Positions 1 to 8,023 of a stretch of 64,000 nt of DNA are shown here, one piece after another. The stretch's first letter is position 1. Every line of letters begins with the position of its first letter. The translations under genes and the position numbers were made by a program. This DNA is from Anaerocolumna jejuensis DSM 15929 (lineage in GTDB: Bacteria > Bacillota > Clostridia > Lachnospirales > Lachnospiraceae). Under the pieces are notes generated by a model. The model made no database searches and was not told the DNA's origin. It worked only from the letters and a program-made list of their open reading frames with translations. The stretch spans positions 346,878 to 410,877 of the forward strand of contig NZ_FRAC01000008.1 in the NCBI RefSeq assembly GCF_900142215.1. Direction: 5' to 3'.

Positions 1-395
1 TCCGGCTGCTCAATTACCAGCGCCCCATTCTTACGCGCAGCTTTTCCCCGGAAGATATAATGATAGCCTGACATAAGCCTGTTCTTTAAAAAGGGCATAT
101 TGAACCAGCTAAGACTCAGGCTTCCGCTTACATCCTTCACCCGGATAGTGATAATCTTTAAATTTCTTACCTGCTTTACAAGGGGCGAGGTGATAATGGA
201 GGCTTCTATGGCTGCCTTTTCCCCCTCCTTTACGGAAGTTATGGGAACCGGCGGCTCATAGGTATCATACCCTCTTGGATAATGTCTGACCAAATCCGAT
301 ACGGTAAAAATAAGTAATTTATTCAGCGCTTTTTCTGTTTTTGCACCTATGCCCTTTACCTCTGTTACAGAATCTGTAAGCTTTAATTCCTTCAT
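1..395 (-). CDS. recG: ATP-dependent DNA helicase RecG, N-terminal part (cut by window edge)
   Basis: The reverse strand encodes about 131 residues of the RecG N-terminus. It opens MKELKLTDSVTEVKGIGAKT, the helix-hairpin-helix-like VKGIG motif typical of RecG, followed by DLVRHYPRGYDTYEPP and a wedge/OB-fold stretch. RecG remodels stalled replication forks and branched DNA. The helicase domains lie outside the window. I chose the ATG at 393-395 because AGGAAAGAGG lies just upstream; the frame stays open to a TGA about 100 bases further upstream with a possible TTG start near 479. The gene follows the DAK2/YloV gene by 113 bases, the usual order rpmB-asp23-yloV-recG in Firmicutes, so co-transcription is likely. 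Confidence 0.9.
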   Translation of the reverse strand, partial: MKELKLTDSVTEVKGIGAKTEKALNKLLIFTVSDLVRHYPRGYDTYEPPVPITSVKEGEKAAIEASIITSPLVKQVRNLKIITIRVKDVSGSLSLSWFNMPFLKNRLMSGYHYIFRGKAARKNGALVIEQP

Positions 396-508
396 GATAA
401 CCTCTTTCCTGCCGGGAAGCAGAGTCATAAAAAGGTCCTCTCCGCTAATAAGAGTGACTGCACAGCCTTTCTCCTCCAGCTTCAAGAACCTTATTTTATC
501 TATTCAAT

Positions 509-2236
509 CTATTCTACTGACAGAACGTAATAATAAATCGGCTGGCCGCCATAATGGATTTCAACCTCTGTCTCAGGGAACTTTTCTCTGACGCGTTCCG
601 CCAGAGCATTGGCAGTATCCTCTGTTATCTCTTCTCCGTAATATAAACTGATTAGTTCAGAATCCTCATCCGTAAGGCCGCATACCAGTTCATAGGTCGT
701 TTCTCCGATATCAGAGCCTACGGAAAGTATGGTCTTCTCATCCAGTCCCATGATGTTGCCCTGCTTGATTTCCTTACCGTCTATATTGGTATCCCTGACT
801 GCATAGGTAACCTGACCGCTCTTAACCTTTTTCATCTCAGCAGTCATTCTGGCTTCGTTTTCCTCTGCGGTCTTATCGTGCACATAATTGATTATGGCCG
901 TAATTCCCTGAGGAACAGTCTTTGTAGGAATGACTACGATATTCTTATCCTGAGTAAGCTCTTTAGCCTGATTAGCCGCCAGAATGATATTACTGTTATT
1001 GGGCAGGATAAAAATAGTATCCGCATTTACTTCCTCAATAGCATTCAGCATATCTTCCGTACTGGGATTCATGGTCTGCCCTCCGGCTATGATATAATCC
1101 ACTCCCAGCCCTTTAAAGATTTCATTGATTCCTTCTCCTATGGATACGGAAATGAACCCTACATCCTTTTTCGGCTTTTCCTTTACCTGTTCTTTTGCTT
1201 TCTTTTCCTCTGCCTGCTGTCTGGCAAGATTTTCAGCATCCTTAATCAGTCTTTCATGATGCTCTTCCCTCATGTTGTCAATCTTCATTCTGGAAAGTGA
1301 ACCAAAGGTCAACGCTTTCTGAATGGCAAGTCCAGGGTCATTCGTATGTACATGAACCTTGACAATGTCATCATCAGATACTACTACAAGGGAATCACCG
1401 ATAGATTCCAGATAGGCTTTAAATTGTGAATCCGTTTTTTCGTTATATTCCTTCTCCAGCATAATAATAAATTCCGTACAGTAACCGAATTTAATATTTG
1501 CCGTATCAATATTCTCTCTGTTCACTGCTGTTCCGGATTGACCTCCCTGGGCAGTCTTTGCTCCTTCCGTTCCATTAGGAATACTGCTTCCTTCCTGAAC
1601 GCGGTCAAAATCCACTTCTTTGCCAAGAAGTGCATCATAAGCTCCTTTTACGATTTCGAGAAGTCCCTGGCCGCCGGAGTCTACCACGCCAGCTTCCTTC
1701 AGCACAGGTAAAAGATCAGGTGTCTGTTCCAGTACTTCCTCCATGTGCTTTATTATCTCATAACAGAAATAGACAAGATCCTTTGTCTCGGCAGCAAGGC
1801 TTGCCGCCTTTTCCGCACCGCCTCTTGCAACGGTAAGGATTGTTCCTTCCTTGGGCTTCATTACAGCCTTATATGCGGTTTCCACAGCTTTTTGGAAAGC
1901 AGCGGATAAAGCCAGGGTATCCAGTACCTGGTATTCCTTAATTTCCTTACAGAAGCCTCTTAAAAGCTGGGAAAGAATAACGCCTGAATTTCCTCTGGCT
2001 CCTCTCAGGGAACCGCCTGATATTGCTTTTGAGAGCCCCTCCATGGTGGGATTTTCCATCTGGTTCACTTCACGGGCCGCTGACATAATAGTTAGTGTCA
2101 TATTAGTACCTGTATCACCGTCCGGTACAGGAAAAACATTCAATTCATTAATATATTCTTTTTTGGATTCAATGCTTTTTGCTCCCGATAAAAACATCTT
2201 CCGGAGCATACCAGCATCTATAGTATTTATAACCAC
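509..2236 (-). CDS. DAK2 domain protein, YloV / FakA-like fatty acid kinase
   Basis: A 575-residue protein, the usual length for YloV/FakA. The N-terminal DhaL/DAK2 domain (about residues 8-200) carries NVFPVPDGDTGTNM, whose aspartates bind Mg-ADP in this family, and a glycine-rich GARGNSG motif. A middle domain and a DegV-like C-terminal domain follow. In FakA the protein phosphorylates fatty acids held by a separate DegV-type FakB; no FakB gene is in this window. The start is a GTG preceded by AAGGAGG. It lies 32 bases after the Asp23-family gene and upstream of recG, a conserved arrangement. A charged, Lys/Glu-rich linker (about residues 340-360) separates the domains. The specific substrate is inferred from family only. 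Confidence 0.88.
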   Translation of the reverse strand: MVINTIDAGMLRKMFLSGAKSIESKKEYINELNVFPVPDGDTGTNMTLTIMSAAREVNQMENPTMEGLSKAISGGSLRGARGNSGVILSQLLRGFCKEIKEYQVLDTLALSAAFQKAVETAYKAVMKPKEGTILTVARGGAEKAASLAAETKDLVYFCYEIIKHMEEVLEQTPDLLPVLKEAGVVDSGGQGLLEIVKGAYDALLGKEVDFDRVQEGSSIPNGTEGAKTAQGGQSGTAVNRENIDTANIKFGYCTEFIIMLEKEYNEKTDSQFKAYLESIGDSLVVVSDDDIVKVHVHTNDPGLAIQKALTFGSLSRMKIDNMREEHHERLIKDAENLARQQAEEKKAKEQVKEKPKKDVGFISVSIGEGINEIFKGLGVDYIIAGGQTMNPSTEDMLNAIEEVNADTIFILPNNSNIILAANQAKELTQDKNIVVIPTKTVPQGITAIINYVHDKTAEENEARMTAEMKKVKSGQVTYAVRDTNIDGKEIKQGNIMGLDEKTILSVGSDIGETTYELVCGLTDEDSELISLYYGEEITEDTANALAERVREKFPETEVEIHYGGQPIYYYVLSVE

Positions 2237-2268
2237 AAATCTATTCCTCCTTAACAGTAATTCTTCTG

Positions 2269-2625
2269 CTAGTCAATGACTCTTACGCCTTCGACAAAAA
2301 TATTAATTTTAGTGACTTCCATACCGGTAAATTCTTCTACCTTATACTTGACATTACTGATTAAGTTCTCTGCTACAGCCGAGATACTTACTCCATATGC
2401 AACAATGATATGCAAATCAATAATTATTTTATTATCTTCCAGCAAAATGTTCACACCATGCTTCAGACTTTCCCGCATAAGAAGTTTAACAAGGCCGTCT
2501 TTCATATTGACCGATGCCATGCCCACAACGCCAAAACACTCAACCGCTGATGAACCTGCATATTTGGCCAGCACATCGTTATCTATCGATACTTCACCAA
2601 TTTTTGTATTCATGTGTCCCTTCAT
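2269..2625 (-). CDS. Asp23/Gls24 family protein (YloU-like)
   Basis: A 118-residue Asp23/Gls24 family protein, homologous in layout to B. subtilis YloU. It starts with TKIGEVSIDNDVLAKYAG and contains the conserved core DLHIIVAYGVSISAVAENL. In staphylococci Asp23 coats the membrane and its loss triggers a cell-wall stress response; YloU has no firmly defined function. The ATG at 2623-2625 is preceded by GGAGG with seven bases of spacing. It is the first gene of the asp23-yloV-recG group. No signal peptide or membrane helix is visible. Confidence 0.88.
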   Translation of the reverse strand: MKGHMNTKIGEVSIDNDVLAKYAGSSAVECFGVVGMASVNMKDGLVKLLMRESLKHGVNILLEDNKIIIDLHIIVAYGVSISAVAENLISNVKYKVEEFTGMEVTKINIFVEGVRVID

Positions 2626-2718
2626 AGGAATCCTCCATTCTATTAATATTAACTATGACGAATCTACGCGCAAGGTAAAGGCGGTATTATTAACGTCTCT
2701 AGGTTTCCATTCCTTTCT

Positions 2719-2796
2719 ATTATAACCTTTTTTTATAGAAAATGGAATACTAATTTTATTCATAAGGCATTATGTATGCTCTTTTATAGTATTCCA
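2719..2796 (-). promoter_or_regulatory. Possible promoter region of the asp23-yloV-recG operon, with inverted repeat
   Basis: On the minus strand a TATAAT hexamer lies at 2719-2724, about 95 bases before the Asp23-family start; the -35 region is weak (TTCCAT at 17-base spacing). Next to it, TGGAATACTA (2743-2752) and TAGTATTCCA (2787-2796) form a 10-bp inverted repeat separated by 34 bases. The rest of the gap from 2626 to 2924 is AT-rich and shows no gene. Confidence 0.35.
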
Positions 2797-2924
2797 TAAA
2801 TTTTTCCATTTATAAGCCCATTTTAATAGTAAGAAAAAATAATCTGCATATATTGTTTAATAAGAAACTATCTGACATTATTTACCACTTTAATTTCTTA
2901 CTTTACTGAAAATGAGGTCTGCCT

Positions 2925-3062
2925 ATGAAAAGAATGATTGGTTTTATCCTTTTCTGGATAGCTATCGGTATGACAATTATGCTGTTTATCACAAACGGAG
3001 TGCTTGCCATATTGATTATTATCCTTCTTCTTATCCTTGGATATAATTTATTTGCCTGCTAA
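2925..3062 (+). CDS. Small membrane protein, 45 residues
   Basis: An ATG preceded by GAGG at eight bases opens a 45-residue frame that begins MKRMIGFILFWIAIGMTIML and ends ILLLILGYNLFAC. It consists almost entirely of two hydrophobic segments (about residues 4-20 and 25-42) with a short polar break (TNG), so it is probably a two-helix membrane peptide. It lies alone between two minus-strand genes, pointing towards the rpmB terminator. Its function is unknown. Good ribosome binding site and composition support it being real, but it is short. Confidence 0.55.
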   Translation: MKRMIGFILFWIAIGMTIMLFITNGVLAILIIILLLILGYNLFAC

Positions 3063-3090
3063 CTTCCGCCAGGCATAATAATAGACGAAA

Positions 3091-3122
3091 AATAAGCCCG
3101 CTGTTTCAACAGCAGGCTTATT
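3091..3122 (-). terminator. Terminator of rpmB (possibly bidirectional)
   Basis: A stem with AATAAGCC / GGCTTATT and GCTGTT / AACAGC arms (one internal mismatch) is followed, read on the minus strand, by a T-rich tail (TTATTTTTC). It ends the rpmB transcript and may also stop the small plus-strand gene. Confidence 0.75.
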
Positions 3123-3195
3123 CTTCAATGCCATTATGTATCTTCGCACAAAAAATCAGGACCATCGTGTTACCGATGGCCTTGATTATAAATAA

Positions 3196-3381
3196 TTATG
3201 CACGTTCCACTTTACCTGATCTAAGACATGAAGTACATACATAAGTTTTCTTTGCTGCACCGTTAACCAGAATCTTAACAGACTTCACATTTGCCTTCCA
3301 CATCTTATTTGATCTTCTATGAGAATGACTCACAGCATTTCCAAAGTGAGCACTTTTTTCACAAATTGCACATTTAGCCAT
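3196..3381 (-). CDS. rpmB: 50S ribosomal protein L28
   Basis: A 61-residue L28 starting MAKCAICEKSAHFGNAVSHS. Two CxxC pairs (CAIC near the start and CTSC near the end) indicate the zinc-binding form. The motif SHRRSNKMWKANV is the family hallmark. The ATG at 3379-3381 is chosen because GGGAGGTG lies eight bases upstream; a start three codons earlier has no such site. It is monocistronic: its own promoter lies upstream and a strong terminator downstream. Confidence 0.97.
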   Translation of the reverse strand: MAKCAICEKSAHFGNAVSHSHRRSNKMWKANVKSVKILVNGAAKKTYVCTSCLRSGKVERA

Positions 3382-3433
3382 TAAAAGCACCTCCCTAGGT
3401 ATAATCTAAGTCTTTCGACCTGCAAACAAAACC

Positions 3434-3462
3434 ATTTTAACAGATGAACCGGCATATTGCAA
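3434..3462 (-). promoter_or_regulatory. Promoter of rpmB
   Basis: Minus-strand TTGCAA (3457-3462) and TAAAAT (3434-3439) with a 17-base spacer, about 50 bases before the L28 start codon. Confidence 0.6.
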
Positions 3463-3484
3463 GAGAAATTTTATAATATATTAA

Positions 3485-3895
3485 TTATTCACTTTGGCCT
3501 GACTGTCTTTTTAAAGCTTCATCCACCTTATCGGATACATCCTCCGGCTTTTCCGCCTTATCCTTCTTGAACTTATTCAGTACATCCGGTACCATATCCA
3601 GTAACTTTGTGACACTATCCTGATTCTTTACATTTACAAGGCGGGCAGAACCGTTCTGAATCACCAGTACTGCGCTTGGGGTTATCTTTCCGCCCATACC
3701 GCCGCCTGCATTACTTTTACTGGTATCCTTTGCAAATGCACCGGCAGCAACGCCAAAGCTTACATCTACCAGGGGCAGGATGACCGTTCCATCCTCAAAT
3801 TTTACTGCATCACCCACAACAGTTTTTGTAGTAATAAAATTATCCATTCCTTTAAACAATGACTCTACGGTGTTATTAAAGTTGTTATCTGCCAT
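3485..3895 (-). CDS. gerW: GerW / YtfJ family sporulation protein
   Basis: A 136-residue protein of the GerW (YtfJ) family. The core VVGDAVKFEDGTVILPLVDV and the glycine-rich AGGGMGGKITPSAVLVI are the conserved family blocks. In B. subtilis YtfJ is needed for normal spore germination. The C-terminal 30 residues are charged (KKDKAEKPEDV). The ATG overlaps the stop of the upstream DUF2953 gene by one base (TAATG), so the two are translationally coupled, the same pairing as ytfI-ytfJ. This supports a spore-forming host. Confidence 0.9.
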   Translation of the reverse strand: MADNNFNNTVESLFKGMDNFITTKTVVGDAVKFEDGTVILPLVDVSFGVAAGAFAKDTSKSNAGGGMGGKITPSAVLVIQNGSARLVNVKNQDSVTKLLDMVPDVLNKFKKDKAEKPEDVSDKVDEALKRQSGQSE

Positions 3896-5205
3896 TAGAA
3901 TTCCTCCTTCAAGGTTTGAAAGTTTTTAATGAGAGCCCTTATATCACGGTTTCGAATTACTTTAATTCCAAGTATAAGTAGAATAATTCCGCGTATTCTT
4001 CCTTTGCAATAGAAGTTTCCCTTTAATACCTCATTTTCAAAATCAGGTATTATCTGTACGGAATCTTTGTATATTCCCATAAAGGCGGCTGCCACACCCA
4101 GAAGCTGCCCCGTTGAGCAGGGATCTCCTGTTCCGAATTCGATATAAGCCTTGACTTTCCTTGGCCCCATATGCTTCAGCAAGCCCTTTATTCTCTCAAA
4201 TCCATATTTTAGTCCAAGCTTATTTGTTTCATTCTGAAAAAACCTTTTAATCAAATTATATTTATCATAGATATTAGAAAGGCTAAGACTGAGATTTTTT
4301 ACTTTTTCCTTCACACTTTCAAAGAAGGCTTTCAGTTTATTCCACAGATTTTTTATCCGTCTTCCGATTTTTCTTATAAAACGAAAGCTTCCTTCCGTGG
4401 AGCCATCAGGTTCTTTCACATCAACAGATATCTCCTCCTGAAGGACCTGCTGCTCTTTTTCCCTGGCCTTTTCGTTGTTCTCCATACCGGGAACTGCTTC
4501 GGCTGCCGCTTTTGTTATCCTCACAGCTTCTGCCCTTTTAATGGATTCTGATTTCTCTTCCGTATTGATGGATACTGATTTTTCTATTGTGTGGATATCC
4601 GGAGCTGCTTTTATGTCAGCTGTCAGGTCAGCCTCTTTTCTCTTTTCGGCCTGCAGGACAGCATCTGTCATTGGGGCTGTCTCCGGTTCCGTTATAGCCT
4701 TCGCTTCAGGTATGGACAGCTGTCCCTCTTCTGCTTTTCTCTTAGCCTTCGTTTTCTCTTTTTTTCCTTTTGCCAGGGACAGTTCACCGTTCTCTGTCCT
4801 TTTCCCGGATTCCCGGCCCTTTTTGCCTCTTAGAGAAAACACTCTTTTCTTTTTTTCGGAAGCTTTTTCTTCTTTCTCTTCTTCCTTTTTCGAGCTGTCA
4901 AATAATATTTTCCCAAAAATTTTTAATCTCATTCGGAAATTCCCCTGGAGATCACTTTCTTCTTCCAGAATTTCAGTAACATCCGAAATTTCTATATCTT
5001 CTCTGCCGTATTCCGCCGTAAAGCTCACTATTCTTAGAAGCCATGTAAATCTTGCCGCTGCCTTGAAATCCTCTTCATATTCTGCATTCAGCTTATAACG
5101 AATGGGCACAAACAATGCAATTAAAATAAGTGCAATAAGTAATCCCAGTACAGAAGCAAGAATTATACCTATTATTTTTAAAACTATGAAAACAATGTGG
5201 ATCAT
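3895..5205 (-). CDS. DUF2953 domain protein (YtfI-like) with long charged insert
   Basis: A 436-residue protein. One membrane helix (about residues 5-30, LKIIGIILASVLGLLIALIL) is followed by a short DUF2953-type segment (IPIRYKL-like, AEYGREDIEISDV), then about 180 residues of Lys/Glu/Ala-rich low complexity, and a conserved C-terminal DUF2953 part (about 300-436) with FGTGDPCSTGQLLG. B. subtilis YtfI is only about half this length, so the central region is an expansion. Coupled to gerW by a one-base overlap. DUF2953 proteins are linked to sporulation by context only; the biochemical role is unknown. Confidence 0.82.
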   Translation of the reverse strand: MIHIVFIVLKIIGIILASVLGLLIALILIALFVPIRYKLNAEYEEDFKAAARFTWLLRIVSFTAEYGREDIEISDVTEILEEESDLQGNFRMRLKIFGKILFDSSKKEEEKEEKASEKKKRVFSLRGKKGRESGKRTENGELSLAKGKKEKTKAKRKAEEGQLSIPEAKAITEPETAPMTDAVLQAEKRKEADLTADIKAAPDIHTIEKSVSINTEEKSESIKRAEAVRITKAAAEAVPGMENNEKAREKEQQVLQEEISVDVKEPDGSTEGSFRFIRKIGRRIKNLWNKLKAFFESVKEKVKNLSLSLSNIYDKYNLIKRFFQNETNKLGLKYGFERIKGLLKHMGPRKVKAYIEFGTGDPCSTGQLLGVAAAFMGIYKDSVQIIPDFENEVLKGNFYCKGRIRGIILLILGIKVIRNRDIRALIKNFQTLKEEF

Positions 5206-5249
5206 AGATTCCCGGATCCTCCTGTAAAAACTCTATTGGCACTTAAAAG

Positions 5250-5555
5250 TTAAAAATATTCCCTTACTAAAAAGCCACCGGTCTCCCTGTATATTTCTTC
5301 CATCATGCCTCGAACCAGCTCTCTTGCTTCGCTTTTGGAACCGGCAAGCCCGATAATATACATTTCCTTTTTTTGATAATAAGGAAAACTCAGCTCGTTG
5401 GCATCTATTATATCCAGCAGATTATCGGGATTGGAAGCATAGGTGATGCAAAAAACCGCAAAGGTCAGCTTTCCGTTTTCCACGGACTTCATAACCTTTT
5501 TCTTTCTGCTTTCAATGCTTTCTCCCAAATAGAGCTTGTCCGCCCATCTTATCAT
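5250..5555 (-). CDS. Unknown protein, 101 residues
   Basis: I do not recognise a named family. The protein is soluble-looking, 101 residues, starting MIRWADKLYLGESIESRKKK and ending ETGGFLVREYF. The ATG is preceded by AGAGGA at about five bases. It lies 44 bases upstream of the DUF2953 gene and in the same direction, so it may be the first gene of the sporulation pair's operon. No membrane segment, cysteine pair or catalytic motif stands out. Confidence 0.7.
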   Translation of the reverse strand: MIRWADKLYLGESIESRKKKVMKSVENGKLTFAVFCITYASNPDNLLDIIDANELSFPYYQKKEMYIIGLAGSKSEARELVRGMMEEIYRETGGFLVREYF

Positions 5556-5677
5556 AACGTCCTCTTCCTCAATATCAAATCTTATTCTCTTTATTCCCCT
5601 TAAACACTCACTGGTTTTTATTGGAATATTTCGCCTGACGTGTACATTATACCACAGATGGAATGGAAAAATACAGA

Positions 5678-7129
5678 CTAATTATCAAAAAATGACTGTA
5701 TAATATGAATACAGGCAGTCTTTTCGGCCTGGTCCTGGCATTGCTCCAGGCTGCTTTCTATATATTCTTTCATTTCAGACTGGTTCTTAAAGAATACCGG
5801 GAGCTTTGACAGGGTATTTGCCATAATTGCCCTTGTTACCGCCCTCTCACTTTCTGAAAAGAGACTGGATAGCTCGTTTAATACCTCTTCCTGGGTTTTT
5901 GTGATATCCTCTTCCTGTACTTTCTCTTCCTTGTCCGCCTTCTCCAGGTCAATAAATAAGCTGCTGGAAAGAAGCTTTTCCGATAACAGCACGCTGTTAA
6001 ATACCGGTCCAAGCATCAGGCCTTCAATAAGGTCCCCATACCGTCCTTTAACTTCCGGAAGATAAGCCTCAAGCTTACTTAATTCTTCTATCAATGTCTC
6101 CTGTTTTCCTTCCGTATAGGACAGCTTCTCCTCCATTTCCTCGCCGAGGGGTTCAACTCCTCTGGCAAGGAATTTATTGTTTACCCCACCTATGATATCC
6201 CTTAATTTATCCATATCCTGAGGGAGAATCAGATACTTCATTTCTCCCTTTAAATTCTCAAGCTTATATCCGCCTTCCATATAAATATAAGGAGAGGATA
6301 ACAGCATGACATACAGGTCATTGATACATTCCTGCAAGCCAAAGTAAAAATCCACTCTTGTATTAATATATACGGCAGATACTTCTAAGAGCTTTGTAAG
6401 CTCTTCGTAACGCTCTTTTGTAATTTCCTTGTATTTCTCACCTGCAAATTCCTTTCTCAGGTTAAGAAGATAAGGATATTCCTTCATTTCCTCCGTACCA
6501 TAGAGCATGGAACAGGTCTTAATCATATAGAGAAAGCTGTCAAGAGCACTTTTATCCCCGTCCTTATAAAGGGAAATACTGCTCTTTAGCAGTTCGAAAT
6601 ATCTCTGTTTTGTCATTCTTATGGGAAGCTGTCCCAGCACCTCTTTGATTTTACCGTTGACCACCACATTATCCTGAGTATCAAAAATATAAGCCATGGC
6701 ACTTTGTACAAACTCTTCCGCAGAAGGTTCTTTCTCCGCCTCCTTGAATCTGTGTTCAATACGGTTCAGGACATATTCATATACCTGAAAAATATCCGTA
6801 TAGGCTGTAAGAACCTGCATTTTCTGAATGCAGCTGTTACGGAGGGTATGTAATCTGGCGATTCCCTCCTCCGTCTTGCTTCCGGCCTCTCCGCCCAGAA
6901 AATATTCCTTCAGCAGCAGGTTAAATTCCTCTAAGAGACCATCCTCTTCCCATCCATTCGGAAAGGTCTCCGTATAATACTCATAAAAGGTATAGTAATG
7001 TATGGTAAATTTAACCTCCGCATATTGACTGTAAAGGTTAATAAGCTGGTTGATAAAAACCGGCAGGCTCCTGTCAAGCTCCTGTCCTTTTTCAATATCC
7101 ATGCATACTGCCCTTAAATGCTTATTCAT
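5678..7129 (-). CDS. Unknown protein, 483 residues
   Basis: A 483-residue protein that I cannot assign. It starts MNKHLRAVCMDIEKGQELDR and is rich in Glu, Leu and Tyr with predicted helical character throughout; no signal peptide, membrane helix or nucleotide-binding motif is visible. The start at 7129 is chosen because AGGAGG lies seven bases upstream of that ATG; an in-frame TTG eight codons earlier overlaps the esterase stop and lies in front of that site. It follows the esterase by 20 bases and is probably the last gene of the corA-rhomboid-esterase operon. A role in cell-envelope maintenance is only a guess from neighbours. Confidence 0.75.
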   Translation of the reverse strand: MNKHLRAVCMDIEKGQELDRSLPVFINQLINLYSQYAEVKFTIHYYTFYEYYTETFPNGWEEDGLLEEFNLLLKEYFLGGEAGSKTEEGIARLHTLRNSCIQKMQVLTAYTDIFQVYEYVLNRIEHRFKEAEKEPSAEEFVQSAMAYIFDTQDNVVVNGKIKEVLGQLPIRMTKQRYFELLKSSISLYKDGDKSALDSFLYMIKTCSMLYGTEEMKEYPYLLNLRKEFAGEKYKEITKERYEELTKLLEVSAVYINTRVDFYFGLQECINDLYVMLLSSPYIYMEGGYKLENLKGEMKYLILPQDMDKLRDIIGGVNNKFLARGVEPLGEEMEEKLSYTEGKQETLIEELSKLEAYLPEVKGRYGDLIEGLMLGPVFNSVLLSEKLLSSSLFIDLEKADKEEKVQEEDITKTQEEVLNELSSLFSESERAVTRAIMANTLSKLPVFFKNQSEMKEYIESSLEQCQDQAEKTACIHIIQSFFDN

Positions 7130-7149
7130 AACAAAGGTTCCTCCTAAAA

Positions 7150-7944
7150 TCAATTATTCCTGTTTTTCATTATCCATTCCAAGACACTTTGAATCTTTTC
7201 ATCCCAATATTTCCACTGATGATCGCCCGGTGATTCTTCATAGGTCAGCTCGTAACCAAGCTTCGTAAGATGCTCCTTCATATGCACATTCTGCTCATAG
7301 AGAAAATCCTCCGTACCGCACCACATGTAGAGCTTCGGGAGAGGCTTACCGGATTCTTTTAATCTGGCTGCTTCTGCAAATAAATCGTTGGAGCCATTCT
7401 CTACCTTATCAAGGTCTCCAAAGACACTCTGCCAGTAGCGCTTTTCTTCTTCTGTTTTACCCCATCCGCTGACAGTTGCCACATCCAGGCCTCCTGAAAG
7501 GGACGCAGCCATACCGAATGTTTCAGATGCTGAAAGTCCAAGCTTCATGGCGCCATAACCGCCCATAGACAATCCTGCTGCAAAGGTATCCTCTCTTCGG
7601 TCGGATAAATTCGCAAAGAAGGAACGGCAGATTTCAGGCAGTTCCTTTGAGATAAAGGTCCAATAGCGGTTGCCCCATGCCATATCGGTATACCAGCCAA
7701 GATGGGTCGTGGGCATGACAACAGCTATTCCCAAATCACTTACATAACGTTCGATTGAAGTTCTTCTCTGCCAGATAGTATGGTCATCGCTCATTCCGTG
7801 AAGCAGATACAGGGTGGGGATTTTTCCTTTATTTCCTTTTCCCTCCATACCAATCTGTCCCTTTGTCTGCTGAGGCAGAATAACATCCATCTGCATACAC
7901 ATTCCAAGTACATCGGAAAAAAAATCCACATGCAATAACGCCAT
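7150..7944 (-). CDS. Esterase family protein (esterase D / tributyrin esterase type)
   Basis: A 264-residue alpha/beta hydrolase. It has the oxyanion-hole segment LLHGMSDDHTIW, the nucleophile elbow GLSMGG, an acid in GTEDFLYEQN and the catalytic histidine in SPGDHQWKYW, in the order expected for the esterase D / EstA family. It probably hydrolyses small acyl esters in the cytoplasm; no signal peptide is seen. The start at 7942-7944 is preceded by GGAGG at five bases, better than an in-frame start 22 codons upstream. It lies 79 bases after the rhomboid-like gene and 20 before the 483-residue unknown. Confidence 0.85.
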   Translation of the reverse strand: MALLHVDFFSDVLGMCMQMDVILPQQTKGQIGMEGKGNKGKIPTLYLLHGMSDDHTIWQRRTSIERYVSDLGIAVVMPTTHLGWYTDMAWGNRYWTFISKELPEICRSFFANLSDRREDTFAAGLSMGGYGAMKLGLSASETFGMAASLSGGLDVATVSGWGKTEEEKRYWQSVFGDLDKVENGSNDLFAEAARLKESGKPLPKLYMWCGTEDFLYEQNVHMKEHLTKLGYELTYEESPGDHQWKYWDEKIQSVLEWIMKNRNN

Positions 7945-8023
7945 AATTTCCTCCATTTCTAAGAAAACAGACAGATATTTCAGTTCCTGCCTCATATCTG
8001 CCTGTCTCATTTTTATTTATAAT

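Noticed and set aside
4475..5098. 207-codon plus-strand frame opposite the DUF2953 gene
   Set aside because: Ser/Phe-rich shadow of the Lys/Glu/Ala-rich coding strand, with no start signal.
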